From: Alphaproteobacteria bacterium
GTDB taxonomy: Bacteria; Pseudomonadota; Alphaproteobacteria; Rickettsiales; SXRF01
Direction of reading: 5' to 3'
Length of the DNA stretch: 64,000 nucleotides
Assembly (NCBI GenBank): GCA_025360605.1
Contig: JANYBV010000018.1
Location: forward strand, 124,001-188,000
Part shown: positions 43,235-52,701 of the stretch, one piece after another
Numbering within the stretch: position 1 is the stretch's first letter
Layout of the letters: every line of letters begins with the position of its first letter
Position numbers and translations under genes: made by a program
Notes under the pieces: model-generated
The model's input: the letters and a program-made list of their open reading frames with translations, nothing else
What the model was told of the DNA's origin: nothing
The model's database searches: none

Positions 43235-43705
43235 TTACAATTTCAATAGGGCATGCACATCAACAAGCACAAGTAATTCATCGGGTAGTTTATGAATGCC
43301 CGTAGCAATGTCTTTCCATGCGTTGCCGAGGTTGGCGGGGGTTTTTTCTATATGCACAGCAGGAATGGTCAGGACCTCAATCACGTTATCTACCATCAGG
43401 CTGTATAATTCACCCTTGATCTCAATAACGACGAAGGTGCAGTCGGTGTTGATCATCGTGTCCTGAAGATTGAGGCGTTTGCGCAGGTCGATGACAGTGA
43501 CGATGCGGCCGCGCAGGTTCAGCGATCCGGCCACTTCCGGCGGAGCCAGTGGGATAGGCGTAATTTTCTGGTGACGCAGCACGTCACGCACGTTTTTTAC
43601 TTCAATACCGAACATCTGGTGTTCAACGCGCATTGTGACATACATGCGTGCATCGGCATCGAAGTCAGCATGGATTTTGAGGCTCATTTCGGTCGCTGTT
43701 TGCAT
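43235..43705 (-). CDS. cheW: Chemotaxis coupling protein CheW
   Basis: CheW couples CheA to chemoreceptors at the membrane. The 156 residues contain the CheW beta-barrel with FGIEVKNVRDVLRHQKITPI, the receptor-facing GSLNLRGRIVTVIDLRKRL and LVDNVIEVLTIP. It lies 3 bases after cheA. No chemoreceptor gene is visible in this window, so receptors must be coded elsewhere. Confidence 0.95.
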   Translation of the reverse strand: MQTATEMSLKIHADFDADARMYVTMRVEHQMFGIEVKNVRDVLRHQKITPIPLAPPEVAGSLNLRGRIVTVIDLRKRLNLQDTMINTDCTFVVIEIKGELYSLMVDNVIEVLTIPAVHIEKTPANLGNAWKDIATGIHKLPDELLVLVDVHALLKL

Positions 43706-43708
43706 ATG

Positions 43709-46612
43709 CTAGTGCCTCACATCAGGCATATCACCCATCAGCCAGCGCGATACTGATTCCAGCAAGCCGGTGCGGTCTGTTTTCACGATACAGTCATTCA
43801 GGCCGATGCTGCGGCTACGTTTCATAGTCGCTTCGCTCATGAACGCGGTGTAGGCGATAATCGGGATATGTCCGGTTTGCGGTGAATTGCGGCACAGCGT
43901 GGCAAATTCAAATCCGTCCATACCGGGCATTTCGATGTCGGTGACAATCATATCGAATTTAGAGTTATGTTTTTGCAGCACATCGAGCGCATCTTCCGCA
44001 TTATCGGCAGTCGTTACCTTATACCCCACCGACGACAGGAACGGTACGGTGAGATTACGGAAGAACGGACTGTCTTCAACCAGCAGAACCTTGCATTCCG
44101 AGGCTTTTCTGTGGCTGATGGTCTCATTATCCGAAATAGAACTGTTGATCAGGTCTCTCAGGAAATAGCCTACATCCACCACATCGGTACTCTTTCCGGC
44201 GACGACCATGCTGCCGAGGAAGCCATGTTTTTTAAGTTCGCTGGAGGAAAGTTTGATGGCAAATTCGGTGTAGACGATATCGATAATTTCTTTGACCACC
44301 ATGCCGATGACTTTTTTGTCGTAACTGAATACCACCACGTCCACCGTGCCGCTGTCAGGCAGTGCAAAGTCGTCATTCAGGGTAATCAGGCGCATCAGGT
44401 CGCCGCGATACTGGATAACGGGGCTGTCTCCGGCAATTTCAATCTGGCTGACATCAATTTCTTCAAGACGCGATACCAGTTCCAGCGGTACTGATTTCGG
44501 TGCGCCTTTGCCGGTGCTGAACAGTAAGAAGCCAATCAGCGCCTGTGAATCCATGTGTGCGGTGCTGACGGTGGCCACATCGGCATGTGTATTGACATCA
44601 ATATTGCTGATGGACTTCACAATGCCGTTCGGATCAAGGATCATGATCACGCTCCCATCACCCAGAATGGTGTTTCCCGAGTAGACAGGGATGTGTTTGA
44701 GAATGGTGGAAACAGGCTTCACTACGATTTCTTCCGTGTCATAGACGCGCTCTACAACAATCCCGAAATCGTATCTGCCCACGCGGCACACCGCGACGTA
44801 CATTTCCTTCGCAAGCATTTGCGTCAGATTAGTGGAGTGGCCAAGGATTTCTGACAGGATAGCAAGCGGCAACAGCTTATTGCGCAGGCGCATTACCGGT
44901 GTATTGTTGATTGTTTCCACAGTCAGCTCGGAGCCGGGGGACACAGACACCAGTTCCAGCACATTGATTTGCGGGATCGCGAATTTCTGTCCTGCCACTT
45001 CAACCAACAAAACTGATACGATAGCGAGCGTGAGCGGAATTTTAATGCTGATCTGCGAGCCTTTGCCCCAGACGGAATCCAGATCAATGGTGCCGCCTAT
45101 TTTTTCGATATTGGTTTTCACCACATCCATGCCCACGCCGCGTCCGGACACTGCTGTCACTTTTTCGGCGGTTGAAAATCCGGGGTGGAAAACGAATTGT
45201 GCTATTTGTTTTTCGGTCATGGTTTCAAGGGCTGCTTCGGTGGCCATACCGTTGGCGATAGCTTTGGCTTTCACGCGTTCGATATTGATGCCGCGCCCGT
45301 CGTCTTTAATTTCGATGATAATGTGCCCGCCTTCGTGATAGGCGCTCAACACCACGGTTCCGGTTTCTGGTTTGCCGGCAATCAGGCGGTCAGCGGGTGT
45401 TTCCAGACCATGATCGCAGGAATTGCGTACCATGTGGGTGAGTGGGTCTTTGATGACTTCCAGCAGCTGGCGGTCGAGTTCCGTTTCCGCACCGTTCATT
45501 TTGAGGTCAATTTTTTTGCCCAGTTCGAGCGACAGATCGCGGATCAGACGCGGGAATTTAGACCATGCGTTACCGATTGGCTGCATGCGCGTTTTCATCA
45601 CTCCGTCTTGCAGTTCGGTAGTGATATGGCTGAGCTGCTGCAGCGGGGTCAGAAAATCCTTATCTTCTTTGGTGCGGACAATCTGCATCAGCTGGTTGCG
45701 GGTAAGCACCAGTTCGCTGACCATCTGCATCAGTGTTTCAAGCACGTCGATATTGACGCGGATACTCTGGTTTGCGCCCACACCTTCCTTGGCTTCGCCC
45801 GAAGGTGATTCGGCAGGTTCTTTCGCCTTGGTAGCAGCAGGTGTTTTGGCGGGAGCTGTGGCATTGGCAGGTTGTGGCTTGGTTGGCGTGTGGGCTCCAT
45901 TTGCGCCGTTTGCCTTAGTGGGTGCAGCGGCACTAATCTTGGAAGCGGTTTCATCGGCCATCATTTTCTCAATGGCTTCTTTAATTGCGGGATCATCCTC
46001 GCCCTTGAAATGCGGGAATGCTTCATCAGAAGCCGCAGGAGTGGTGATGGATCCGGCCATCTTGGTGGCGGCTTCATCAGCCAGAATTTTATCAATCGCT
46101 TCTTTAATCGCAGGGTCATCTTCACCCTTAAAGTGCGGGAATTGTGCATCATCGGCAACAACGGCAGATGCTGCAGCGACAGGTGTTTCCGCAGTTGGAG
46201 CTACCGGTGCAGCAGCTCCAGCGGCCATAACGGTTCCGGTATCGGCATAATGATTAAGCCGGTTAATCAGATCACTGTCTTCACCTGCCTGTTCTGTGCC
46301 ATGCTGCCCGAGGTGGTCTATCAATCCTTTAATGGTATCGAGCGATTCAAGAATCAGGGTGATGGCTTGCGGTGTGGCTTCGAGTTCTTTGTCGCGGATT
46401 TTCCCCAGCACGTTTTCACCGGCATGGGCAACACTTTCAAGGCGTGGCAACCCAAGGAAACCGCATGTTCCCTTGATGGTGTGCATCATGCGGAAGATAT
46501 TACCGAGAATGACCGAATCGTTAGGGTTCTGTTCAAGTTTGACCAGCTCTGAATCCAGTGTTCCGAGGTTTTCGGTGGACTCGGTAATAAACTCACTAAT
46601 CAGATCATCCAT
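43709..46612 (-). CDS. cheA: Hybrid chemotaxis kinase CheA with C-terminal receiver
   Basis: CheA is the receptor-controlled histidine kinase. Domains in order: HPt with His44 in RMMHTIKGTCGFLG (about 1-110); an Ala/Pro-rich linker with two near-identical 27-residue units at 158-184 and 199-225 (FPHFKGEDDPAIKEAI core); dimerisation domain from about 283; HATPase with NSCDHGLETP, DDGRGIN and GRGVGMDVVKTNI; two CheW-like domains; and a C-terminal receiver of about 125 residues with the phosphorylatable Asp in MIVTDIEMPGMDG. No normal P2 domain is seen. The length of 967 is large because of the second CheW domain and receiver. chpT precedes it by 26 bases. Confidence 0.95.
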   Translation of the reverse strand: MDDLISEFITESTENLGTLDSELVKLEQNPNDSVILGNIFRMMHTIKGTCGFLGLPRLESVAHAGENVLGKIRDKELEATPQAITLILESLDTIKGLIDHLGQHGTEQAGEDSDLINRLNHYADTGTVMAAGAAAPVAPTAETPVAAASAVVADDAQFPHFKGEDDPAIKEAIDKILADEAATKMAGSITTPAASDEAFPHFKGEDDPAIKEAIEKMMADETASKISAAAPTKANGANGAHTPTKPQPANATAPAKTPAATKAKEPAESPSGEAKEGVGANQSIRVNIDVLETLMQMVSELVLTRNQLMQIVRTKEDKDFLTPLQQLSHITTELQDGVMKTRMQPIGNAWSKFPRLIRDLSLELGKKIDLKMNGAETELDRQLLEVIKDPLTHMVRNSCDHGLETPADRLIAGKPETGTVVLSAYHEGGHIIIEIKDDGRGINIERVKAKAIANGMATEAALETMTEKQIAQFVFHPGFSTAEKVTAVSGRGVGMDVVKTNIEKIGGTIDLDSVWGKGSQISIKIPLTLAIVSVLLVEVAGQKFAIPQINVLELVSVSPGSELTVETINNTPVMRLRNKLLPLAILSEILGHSTNLTQMLAKEMYVAVCRVGRYDFGIVVERVYDTEEIVVKPVSTILKHIPVYSGNTILGDGSVIMILDPNGIVKSISNIDVNTHADVATVSTAHMDSQALIGFLLFSTGKGAPKSVPLELVSRLEEIDVSQIEIAGDSPVIQYRGDLMRLITLNDDFALPDSGTVDVVVFSYDKKVIGMVVKEIIDIVYTEFAIKLSSSELKKHGFLGSMVVAGKSTDVVDVGYFLRDLINSSISDNETISHRKASECKVLLVEDSPFFRNLTVPFLSSVGYKVTTADNAEDALDVLQKHNSKFDMIVTDIEMPGMDGFEFATLCRNSPQTGHIPIIAYTAFMSEATMKRSRSIGLNDCIVKTDRTGLLESVSRWLMGDMPDVRH

Positions 46613-46638
46613 AACCAGTCCCTTACATTGCCCTCAAG

Positions 46639-47289
46639 TTAGTTACTAGCCGTTTGCAAAATTTTCATTTGCAGCTCATCGCCGTTCAGCGTGTAAGTAA
46701 ACTCCGCGCCCAGATCGTCGATAAAGCGCTTGGTAAGATAGGTTTGAACATTTTTAGGGGTAAGCTGCGCTGTGGTGAGCTTGCCGGTGAATATCACGTC
46801 AATTTCCTCGTCCCATTTCAGTCCCGTGCCTTGGGCATTGAAGCTCACTATTTTCTTGCCTTGATCATCTTGTGCGATACGCACGGCAATCGTGCCGCCG
46901 CGAACAAGAACGCTCGCAGCTACAATCAGCAGGTTGAAGATAAGGCGGGACATTTTCAGGCTGATGGACACATTCACCGCATCGGTGTGGTTATCCGGCC
47001 AGTCGAGTTTGATTTTGGTATCGCTGAAAAAATCGATAGCCAGCTTTTGCTTTTCTTCGAGGCTTGCTTCGCCATGATCGCGCACCTTACCGTAGGACAT
47101 GCGGTAGAATTGCAGGCGGGTTACGGCGGAAAAAGCGCTGCTGGTGATAAGCTCAACGGCTTGTCCTTGCAGGTTGAAACCTTCTTCACTTAAAAATTCT
47201 GCACCATTATTCACAGCACCGATCGGTCCGGTGAGATCGTGGCAAAGGCGTGTGCATAGCAGTTCCGCCATGATTAATTCTTCTAACAT
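46639..47289 (-). CDS. chpT: ChpT-like histidine phosphotransferase
   Basis: ChpT passes phosphate from the CckA receiver to CtrA and CpdR in alphaproteobacterial cell-cycle control. The 216-residue protein has the phospho-accepting His in RLCHDLTGPIGAVNNGAEF (a DHp-like helix) and a degenerate HATPase-like C-terminal domain without the ATP boxes, as expected. It starts the chemotaxis transcript here, 26 bases before cheA. A dedicated role with this CheA cannot be excluded, but the motif matches ChpT. Confidence 0.85.
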   Translation of the reverse strand: MLEELIMAELLCTRLCHDLTGPIGAVNNGAEFLSEEGFNLQGQAVELITSSAFSAVTRLQFYRMSYGKVRDHGEASLEEKQKLAIDFFSDTKIKLDWPDNHTDAVNVSISLKMSRLIFNLLIVAASVLVRGGTIAVRIAQDDQGKKIVSFNAQGTGLKWDEEIDVIFTGKLTTAQLTPKNVQTYLTKRFIDDLGAEFTYTLNGDELQMKILQTASN

Positions 47290-47323
47290 TGCTTATTCCA
47301 TGATCGCATAAGTGTGTTACGTC

Positions 47324-47345
47324 AAAAATATCTCCCATGAGGAGA
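47324..47345 (-). terminator. Possible terminator between acsA and chpT
   Basis: On the minus strand TCTCC (47341-47345) pairs with GGAGA (47331-47335) around a five-base loop, followed by TATTTTT. The stem is short. It lies about 150 bases past the acsA stop and 35 bases ahead of chpT. Confidence 0.4.
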
Positions 47346-47400
47346 CACTGATTTAATCATTCTCCACTATTCATGACAAAGATAAATATTTGGTAAATAA

Positions 47401-47414
47401 AGCGGTTAACCGCT
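47401..47414. other. Perfect 14-bp palindrome downstream of acsA
   Basis: AGCGGTTAACCGCT is fully self-complementary. On the minus strand it can fold into a 5-bp stem with a TTAA loop followed by TTTATTT, so it could serve as a weak terminator of the acsA transcript or as a binding site for a dimeric regulator ahead of chpT. Confidence 0.4.
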
Positions 47415-47500
47415 ACGTTTGTTTGTCGGGTGGGACAGGAGATACGTTTACAACTGGTAAAAACGCCTGCACAAACGCCCATCTGTTTCAGGGCAGAACA

Positions 47501-49468
47501 CTACCGCTTCTTATCCCTGATCAGTATTTCAACAATTTCCGGATTGGTGAGGGTGGACGTGTCTCCGAGGCTGGAAAGCTCGCCCTCGGCTATTTTTCTT
47601 AAAATACGGCGCATAATCTTGCCGGAGCGGGTTTTGGGCAGGGAGGGTGTGAAATGGATGTGGTCGGGGGTGGCGATGGGGCTGATGCGGGCGCGTACCC
47701 ATTGCGTTAGTTCTTTGTGTAAGGCATCGTCGCCCTCTTGGCCGACATTCAGGGTGACATAGGCGTAGATGCCCTGACCCTTCAGGTCATGCGGGAACCC
47801 GACCACAGCGGCTTCCGCCACATGCTGGTGGGCGACCAGTGCGCTTTCAATTTCGGCGGTGCCAAGGCGGTGGCCGGAGACGTTGAGTACGTCGTCCACC
47901 CGTCCGGTAATCCAGTAATAGCCATCCGCGTCGCGTTTTGCGCCGTCACCGGTAAAGTAATAGCCTGCCATCTGCGAGAAATAGGTCTGTTCAAAGCGTT
48001 CATGGTCGCCGTAGATGGTGCGGGCCTGACCGGGCCATGAGTCGGCGATGCACAGCAGCCCCTCGCATACGCCGTCCTGCACCACGGCGTGCTGGTTCAG
48101 GATTACAGGTTTCACGCCAAAAAACGGCAAGGTGGCCGAGCCGGGTTTAAGGTCGGTAGCCCCTGGAAACGGGGCAATCATGTTGCCGCCAGTTTCGGTC
48201 TGCCACCATGTATCGACAATCGGGCAGCGTTTTTCGCCGACCGTGCGCCAGTACCACAGCCACGCTTCGGGGTTGATCGGCTCACCCACGCTGCCAATCA
48301 GGCGCAGTGACTTGCGCGAGGTTTGGGTTACGAATGCGTCGCCCTCACGCATCAGGGCGCGGATAGCGGTGGGGGCGGTGTGAAAAATGGTGACTTTATG
48401 TTTGTCAATCACCTGCCAGAAGCGCGAGCAATCTGGGTAGGTGGGGATGCCCTCATACATCACGGTAGTGGCAGCGTTGAGCAGCGGGCCATAAACTCCG
48501 TACGTGTGTCCCGTCACCCAGCCGATATCGGCGGTACACCAGAAAATATCACCTTCCTGACCGGTTGCGATATTCGGGGCGTGGTAATCGAACGTGTATT
48601 TATGGGTGATGGATGCCCATATCATGTATCCGGCGATGGTATGTACCACGCCTTTGGGTTTGCCGGTGGAGCCGGAGGTGTAGAGGATGTAAAGCGGGTC
48701 TTCGGCATCCATGACCTCGGGGAGGCATTGCGGGGATGCTTTGGCGGTTTCCTCGTGATACCACACGTCGCGCTTGCCATCCCACGCGATGGGGCTGCCC
48801 GTGCGCTTCACCACCACCACGCGGTGAACCATGGCGGCTTCTTTGCCCATCAGTTTCAGTGCGTCGTCGACATTGGTCTTGAGCGGTACTTTTTTGCCAC
48901 CGCGCAGGCCTTCGTCGGCGGTGATGACAAGTTTGCTGTGGCAGTCGGTGATGCGTCCGGCCAGTGCGTCGGCGGAAAATCCGCCAAACACCACGGAATG
49001 CACCGCCCCGATGCGCGCACATGCCAGCATGGCAACGGTGGCTTCCGGAATCATCGGCATGTAAATGGTGACGCGGTCGCCCTTGATCACGCCGTGGCTT
49101 TTCAGCACGTTGGCAAGGCGGCAGACGCTTTCATGCAACTCGCGGTAGGTGATATGTTTTGATTCGTTCGGGTTGTCGCCTTCCCAGATATAAGCACTTT
49201 GTTCGGCATGGTTATAAAGGTGGCGGTCGAGGCAGTTTTCGGTGATGTTGAGCTTTCCGCCTTCAAACCATTTGATCGATACCGGCATCTCGAAGCGCGT
49301 ATTCTTCACGCGGTCCCACTTTTTTTTCCAGACGAATTCCTCCGCCTGCTTTGCCCAGAATGTGTCCGGATGGGTGGTGGATTCCTCATACCAGTCGCGA
49401 TAGCGCTTGGCGTTGATAAAGGCGTTTTGCGCCCACTGCGAGTTTACGGGAACGACGGTTTCTTCCAT
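47501..49468 (-). CDS. acsA: Acetyl-CoA synthetase
   Basis: AcsA activates acetate to acetyl-CoA through acetyl-AMP. The 655 residues carry the AMP-binding core [39 protein letters not shown], and the C-terminal [17 protein letters not shown] with the lysine that is acetylated to switch the enzyme off in many bacteria. It lies 3 bases after ptsH, joining central carbon metabolism to the regulatory PTS operon. Confidence 0.97.
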   Translation of the reverse strand: MEETVVPVNSQWAQNAFINAKRYRDWYEESTTHPDTFWAKQAEEFVWKKKWDRVKNTRFEMPVSIKWFEGGKLNITENCLDRHLYNHAEQSAYIWEGDNPNESKHITYRELHESVCRLANVLKSHGVIKGDRVTIYMPMIPEATVAMLACARIGAVHSVVFGGFSADALAGRITDCHSKLVITADEGLRGGKKVPLKTNVDDALKLMGKEAAMVHRVVVVKRTGSPIAWDGKRDVWYHEETAKASPQCLPEVMDAEDPLYILYTSGSTGKPKGVVHTIAGYMIWASITHKYTFDYHAPNIATGQEGDIFWCTADIGWVTGHTYGVYGPLLNAATTVMYEGIPTYPDCSRFWQVIDKHKVTIFHTAPTAIRALMREGDAFVTQTSRKSLRLIGSVGEPINPEAWLWYWRTVGEKRCPIVDTWWQTETGGNMIAPFPGATDLKPGSATLPFFGVKPVILNQHAVVQDGVCEGLLCIADSWPGQARTIYGDHERFEQTYFSQMAGYYFTGDGAKRDADGYYWITGRVDDVLNVSGHRLGTAEIESALVAHQHVAEAAVVGFPHDLKGQGIYAYVTLNVGQEGDDALHKELTQWVRARISPIATPDHIHFTPSLPKTRSGKIMRRILRKIAEGELSSLGDTSTLTNPEIVEILIRDKKR

Positions 49469-49471
49469 AAA

Positions 49472-49765
49472 TTATTCACCTTCACCAAACTTGTTTTCAA
49501 TAAGTTCCCTGAGTGCGTCCAACACTTCCGTAGCCTGATCACCCTCGGCAGCAATGGATAATTTAGAACCGGGGTCTGCCCCCAGCATCATCAGACCAAG
49601 GATAGACGAACCACCGACGCTGGCGGAGGGTTCCTCCGTGCCATGGCCGATTTTGATGACTTTGACAGAGGCGGTGTAGCTGGTAACTACTTTCACAAAT
49701 TTGGCGGCAGCGCGGGCATGGAGCCCTCTTTTATTGACGATCCCGACAATGATTTCGCTGGCCAT
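49472..49765 (-). CDS. ptsH: Phosphocarrier protein HPr
   Basis: HPr relays phosphate within the PTS. The 97 residues have the phospho-accepting His16 in NKRGLHARAAAKFVK and the regulatory Ser region ASVGGSSILGLMMLGA, the target of HPr kinase, whose gene is in the same operon. Enzyme I is not in the window. Confidence 0.95.
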   Translation of the reverse strand: MASEIIVGIVNKRGLHARAAAKFVKVVTSYTASVKVIKIGHGTEEPSASVGGSSILGLMMLGADPGSKLSIAAEGDQATEVLDALRELIENKFGEGE

Positions 49766-49773
49766 GATATTTG

Positions 49774-50184
49774 TTAGTTCTCGCCTTTATTGGCAAGCAG
49801 GTTGCCCGCCACGTTGATATATTTGCGCGCTGCTTCCTGCGCCTGATTCACCGCGTCCTGCAACGGCACTTTACCGCGCACGCTGGCAAGCTTGATCATC
49901 ATCGGCAGGTTGACGCCGGCGATTACTTCCACGCCTTGCTCGCGCATGACCGAAATAGCAAGATTGGAAGGGGTTCCGCCGAACATATCGGTGAGGATAA
50001 CCACGCCTTTGCCGGTATCCACCTCTTTGATGGCTTTTAAAATCAGTTCGCGTGCATTGTCGCCGTCATCTTCGGGTTCAATGCCTATGGCGGCCATCTG
50101 TGACTGCTTGCCGACCACATGTTCCGTGACGGCCATAAACGCTTCAGCCAGTTTCCCATGGGTTACAATGACGACTCCGATCAT
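49774..50184 (-). CDS. PTS EIIA component, mannose/sorbose type
   Basis: A 136-residue EIIA-Man domain protein with His9 in GVVIVTHGKLAEAF as the phosphorylation site, then VVILTDMFGGTPSNLAIS. No IIB, IIC or IID genes are beside it, so as in other alphaproteobacteria it should be a regulatory phosphoprotein rather than part of a sugar importer. It lies between rapZ and ptsH. Confidence 0.93.
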   Translation of the reverse strand: MIGVVIVTHGKLAEAFMAVTEHVVGKQSQMAAIGIEPEDDGDNARELILKAIKEVDTGKGVVILTDMFGGTPSNLAISVMREQGVEVIAGVNLPMMIKLASVRGKVPLQDAVNQAQEAARKYINVAGNLLANKGEN

Positions 50185-50205
50185 ACCATTCCTATCTATT
50201 GATAT

Positions 50206-51045
50206 TTACAATTCTAAATCTCTGTGACGAAGCGTCACCTTATACCCGACTGATTCCAAAAAGCCACCCAGCTTTTGCACCATGTACACCGAGCGGTGAC
50301 GTCCTCCGGTGCAACCGATGGCGATGGTCAGATAGTTTTTTCCCTCTTCCAGAAACCGTGGCAGCAGCGGCTGCAACAGCTCATTCAGCTTGGTATAAAA
50401 ATCGGAAAAACCGCTGTCAGTCTCGATATATTTTCCCACAGCCTCGTCCATACCGGTCTGCATTTTCAGTTCAGGGTCGTAATGCGGGTTTTTCAGGAAG
50501 CGCACGTCAAACACCATGTCGGCATCACGCGGAACCCCGCGGCGGAATGAAAACGAGGTCAGCACCAGCGACAGGCGGCGTTCCGTGCTTGCGAAATGGC
50601 TGGTGATGATGGTGCGCAGGTCGGCGGCCTGATAATCGCTGGTGTCGATCACCTTGTCGGCAGCATCGCGGATTTTTTGCAACAGTTGACGTTCATGCTG
50701 GATACCGTCCAGTACGGGGCGATCCAGTGTCAGCGGGTGGCGGCGGCGCGTTTCGGTGTAGCGGCGGCGCAGTATTTCATCGTCGCTGTCGAGAAACAGC
50801 ATGGTGAATTCAATGTCGGGGTTGAGGCGCAGCGGTGTGATGGTTTCAATAAAATGGTCAGCGGAAAAATCACGGCTGCGAATGTCGGAACCCACCACAA
50901 GGTTTCCGGTGGTCTGCGGATTGGTGAGCGCAGGCAGGAACGCCAGCGGGATATTGTCGATGGCTTCGAATCCGCAATCCTCCAGCGCTTTGAGGGCAAC
51001 CGATTTGCCCGCACCCGACATGCCGGTGACCAGAACAAGTTTCAT
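50206..51045 (-). CDS. rapZ: RNase adapter/nucleotide-binding protein RapZ
   Basis: The RapZ (YvcJ) family binds nucleotides; in E. coli it guides RNase E to the small RNA GlmZ to control glmS. The 279 residues have Walker A VTGMSGAGKSVAL, FLDSDDEILRRRYTETRRRHP, the signature FSFRRGVPRDADMVFDVRFL, and GCTGGRHRSVYMV near the end. Located between hprK and the EIIA gene, as is typical for the group. Its target here is unknown. Confidence 0.95.
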   Translation of the reverse strand: MKLVLVTGMSGAGKSVALKALEDCGFEAIDNIPLAFLPALTNPQTTGNLVVGSDIRSRDFSADHFIETITPLRLNPDIEFTMLFLDSDDEILRRRYTETRRRHPLTLDRPVLDGIQHERQLLQKIRDAADKVIDTSDYQAADLRTIITSHFASTERRLSLVLTSFSFRRGVPRDADMVFDVRFLKNPHYDPELKMQTGMDEAVGKYIETDSGFSDFYTKLNELLQPLLPRFLEEGKNYLTIAIGCTGGRHRSVYMVQKLGGFLESVGYKVTLRHRDLEL

Positions 51046-51054
51046 ACACCACCC

Positions 51055-51483
51055 TCACATCTGTGGGGGATGGGACAAAAACAGGCGGATTTTAGCAGGC
51101 GTGGATTGTTCAAAAGCATGCAGCGATAATAATGGCACTTGCACCGCAAGGCAATCAAAGAACTCAGGCTCCGGCATCCGTTCGACTTCGTGGGGGGCAA
51201 CCAGCTGAACGACAAGCGCCAGCGGGATGTTTTGGATGTAGGGCAGGGTAACAATACCCACGCCACGCACCTCCAGCAGGCCTTCAAGGCGTGGTGCAGG
51301 GGAGATAAGCAGGGTGTTCCCTTCTTTACGCAGGACAATCTGGTCATCGCCTACCAGTGTTGCCCCGCTATCAATCAGGCGCAGGGCCAGATCGGATTTC
51401 CCGCTGCCGGATTCACCGAGTAAAAGAATAGCTGTGTGGTTGATAGCGATGCAGGACGCATGGATGGTCTGCGTGTCAGGCAT
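51055..51483 (-). CDS. hprK: HPr kinase/phosphorylase, short alphaproteobacterial form
   Basis: HprK phosphorylates HPr on serine. The 142-residue product has the P-loop LLLGESGSGKSDLALRLID followed by LVGDDQIVL and LEGLLEVRGVGIV. It corresponds to the C-terminal catalytic domain only; the N-terminal domain of the Gram-positive enzyme is absent, as in most alphaproteobacteria. It lies 5 bases after ptsN. Confidence 0.93.
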   Translation of the reverse strand: MPDTQTIHASCIAINHTAILLLGESGSGKSDLALRLIDSGATLVGDDQIVLRKEGNTLLISPAPRLEGLLEVRGVGIVTLPYIQNIPLALVVQLVAPHEVERMPEPEFFDCLAVQVPLLSLHAFEQSTPAKIRLFLSHPPQM

Positions 51484-51488
51484 GCGCC

Positions 51489-51953
51489 TTACGCCGCATC
51501 ATGCACATGTTCGTTGAGCAGTAGTCCGTGCAGGGCGCGGGCATCTCTGGCTTTACGCAGGGCTTCGCAGAGGACTTTATCGCGCAGCAACCGCGAGATC
51601 GTGGCGAGTGCCTTGATGTGGTCGGTGTTGGCAGATGCAGGGGTCAGCAGTAAGAATAGTAAATCTACTGGCCTTCCGTCGGCAGCATTAAAGTCAATCG
51701 GCTTTTCGAGCTGGATGAACATAGCGTGGATTTCATCCAGACGCTCAAAGCGGCCATGCGGGATGCATACGCCGTTGCCCATGCCGGTGCAGCCGAGCTG
51801 TTCGCGTTCCTGCAGCACTGCGTAGATTTCACGTTCACTCAGCGGGACAATGCTGGCGGCAAAGCTTGCCATCAATTTCAGTGCCTGTTTTTTGTCACGG
51901 GCAGAAACCTGAGCAATTACCGCTTCCGGCGGCAAAATGGAAATGAGGTTCAT
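51489..51953 (-). CDS. ptsN: Nitrogen-regulatory PTS EIIA (PtsN)
   Basis: EIIA-Ntr is the output phosphoprotein of the nitrogen PTS. The 154 residues begin MNLISILPPEAVIAQVSA and hold the phosphorylatable His in GNGVCIPHGRFERL, then LLFLLLTPASANTDHIKAL. It sits between hpf and hprK; rpoN, its frequent neighbour upstream, is not present here. Confidence 0.95.
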   Translation of the reverse strand: MNLISILPPEAVIAQVSARDKKQALKLMASFAASIVPLSEREIYAVLQEREQLGCTGMGNGVCIPHGRFERLDEIHAMFIQLEKPIDFNAADGRPVDLLFLLLTPASANTDHIKALATISRLLRDKVLCEALRKARDARALHGLLLNEHVHDAA

Positions 51954-51968
51954 AGCGATAAATTGTGC

Positions 51969-52553
51969 TTAAGCGGCTTTGCTGTCTGGATCAACCCATG
52001 CGATATTGCCGTCATTGCGGCGATATACGACATTCAGGCGGCCATGAGCCGAATTAAAGAACATCAGGGCAGGAAGATCCTGCAAATCCATTTTCATCAC
52101 GGCCTGACTAACCGTCATAGTTCCGATTTCGGTATGTTGTTCGGCAATAACCAAACCGGCGTTTTTATGATCATCTTCTTCGCCGACTTCCGGCTTCAGG
52201 GTGTATTTCTTACCCTTGCGCGGTATTTCCTGAACGTTGTCAACTTCCGATTTATGGTGGTTGGTCAGTTTGCGTTTGTAACGGCGCAACTGGGTGGTGG
52301 TTTTTTCCAGCGCTTCATCGAAGGCGGAGTGGGCATCGCCCGCTTCACCACGGCTGCGAACCACGAGACCTGAATGAGTTCCAAGATTTCCGGTAATGTC
52401 GACGCGGAACATGTGCGCCTCGCGGGAGACGACTACTGTCACACTGGTGACGCGGTCGATATATTTTATGATATGTTCTGCAAGCTGGCTCTCAATATGG
52501 GTTCTTAAGGCTTCGCCTACGTCGACGCCTTTGCCGGAAACGTGAATTTGCAT
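51969..52553 (-). CDS. hpf: Long-form ribosome hibernation-promoting factor
   Basis: HPF binds the 30S subunit and dimerises ribosomes in stationary phase. The N-terminal domain (about 1-105) has the fold starting MQIHVSGKGVDVGEALRTHI and a basic stretch TTTQLRRYKRKLTNHHKS. The C-terminal dimerisation domain (about 135-190) has MTVSQAVMKMDLQDLPALMF and GRLNVVYRRNDGNIAWVDP. The 194-residue length marks the long form. It is the first gene behind a clear promoter. Confidence 0.95.
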   Translation of the reverse strand: MQIHVSGKGVDVGEALRTHIESQLAEHIIKYIDRVTSVTVVVSREAHMFRVDITGNLGTHSGLVVRSRGEAGDAHSAFDEALEKTTTQLRRYKRKLTNHHKSEVDNVQEIPRKGKKYTLKPEVGEEDDHKNAGLVIAEQHTEIGTMTVSQAVMKMDLQDLPALMFFNSAHGRLNVVYRRNDGNIAWVDPDSKAA

Positions 52554-52589
52554 GATACTCTCGTTGATTGTTTCTACTGACGATTTACA

Positions 52590-52618
52590 AGGATATTCCT
52601 TTGTTGCGATACCGTCAA
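52590..52618 (-). promoter_or_regulatory. Sigma-70-type promoter of the hpf-ptsN-hprK-rapZ operon
   Basis: On the minus strand TTGACG (52613-52618) and TATCCT (52590-52595) are separated by exactly 17 bases. Transcription should start near 52583, about 30 bases before the hpf ATG. This is the best-formed promoter seen in the window. Confidence 0.65.
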
Positions 52619-52701
52619 GGGGAGCTGTAAGTTCCCGTTTTAATACATTGAAAAAAAAGAGTTTTACGTGTTTATTGGGGCGATTTTAAGGCTAAAAAAC
52701 G

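Noticed and set aside
47290-47500. Possible small gene or RNA in the acsA-chpT gap
   Set aside because: Only short frames without ribosome sites are present; the region holds two short inverted repeats listed as features and nothing else I can support.
51055-51483. Suspected truncation of hprK
   Set aside because: The 142-residue catalytic-only form is the normal alphaproteobacterial type.
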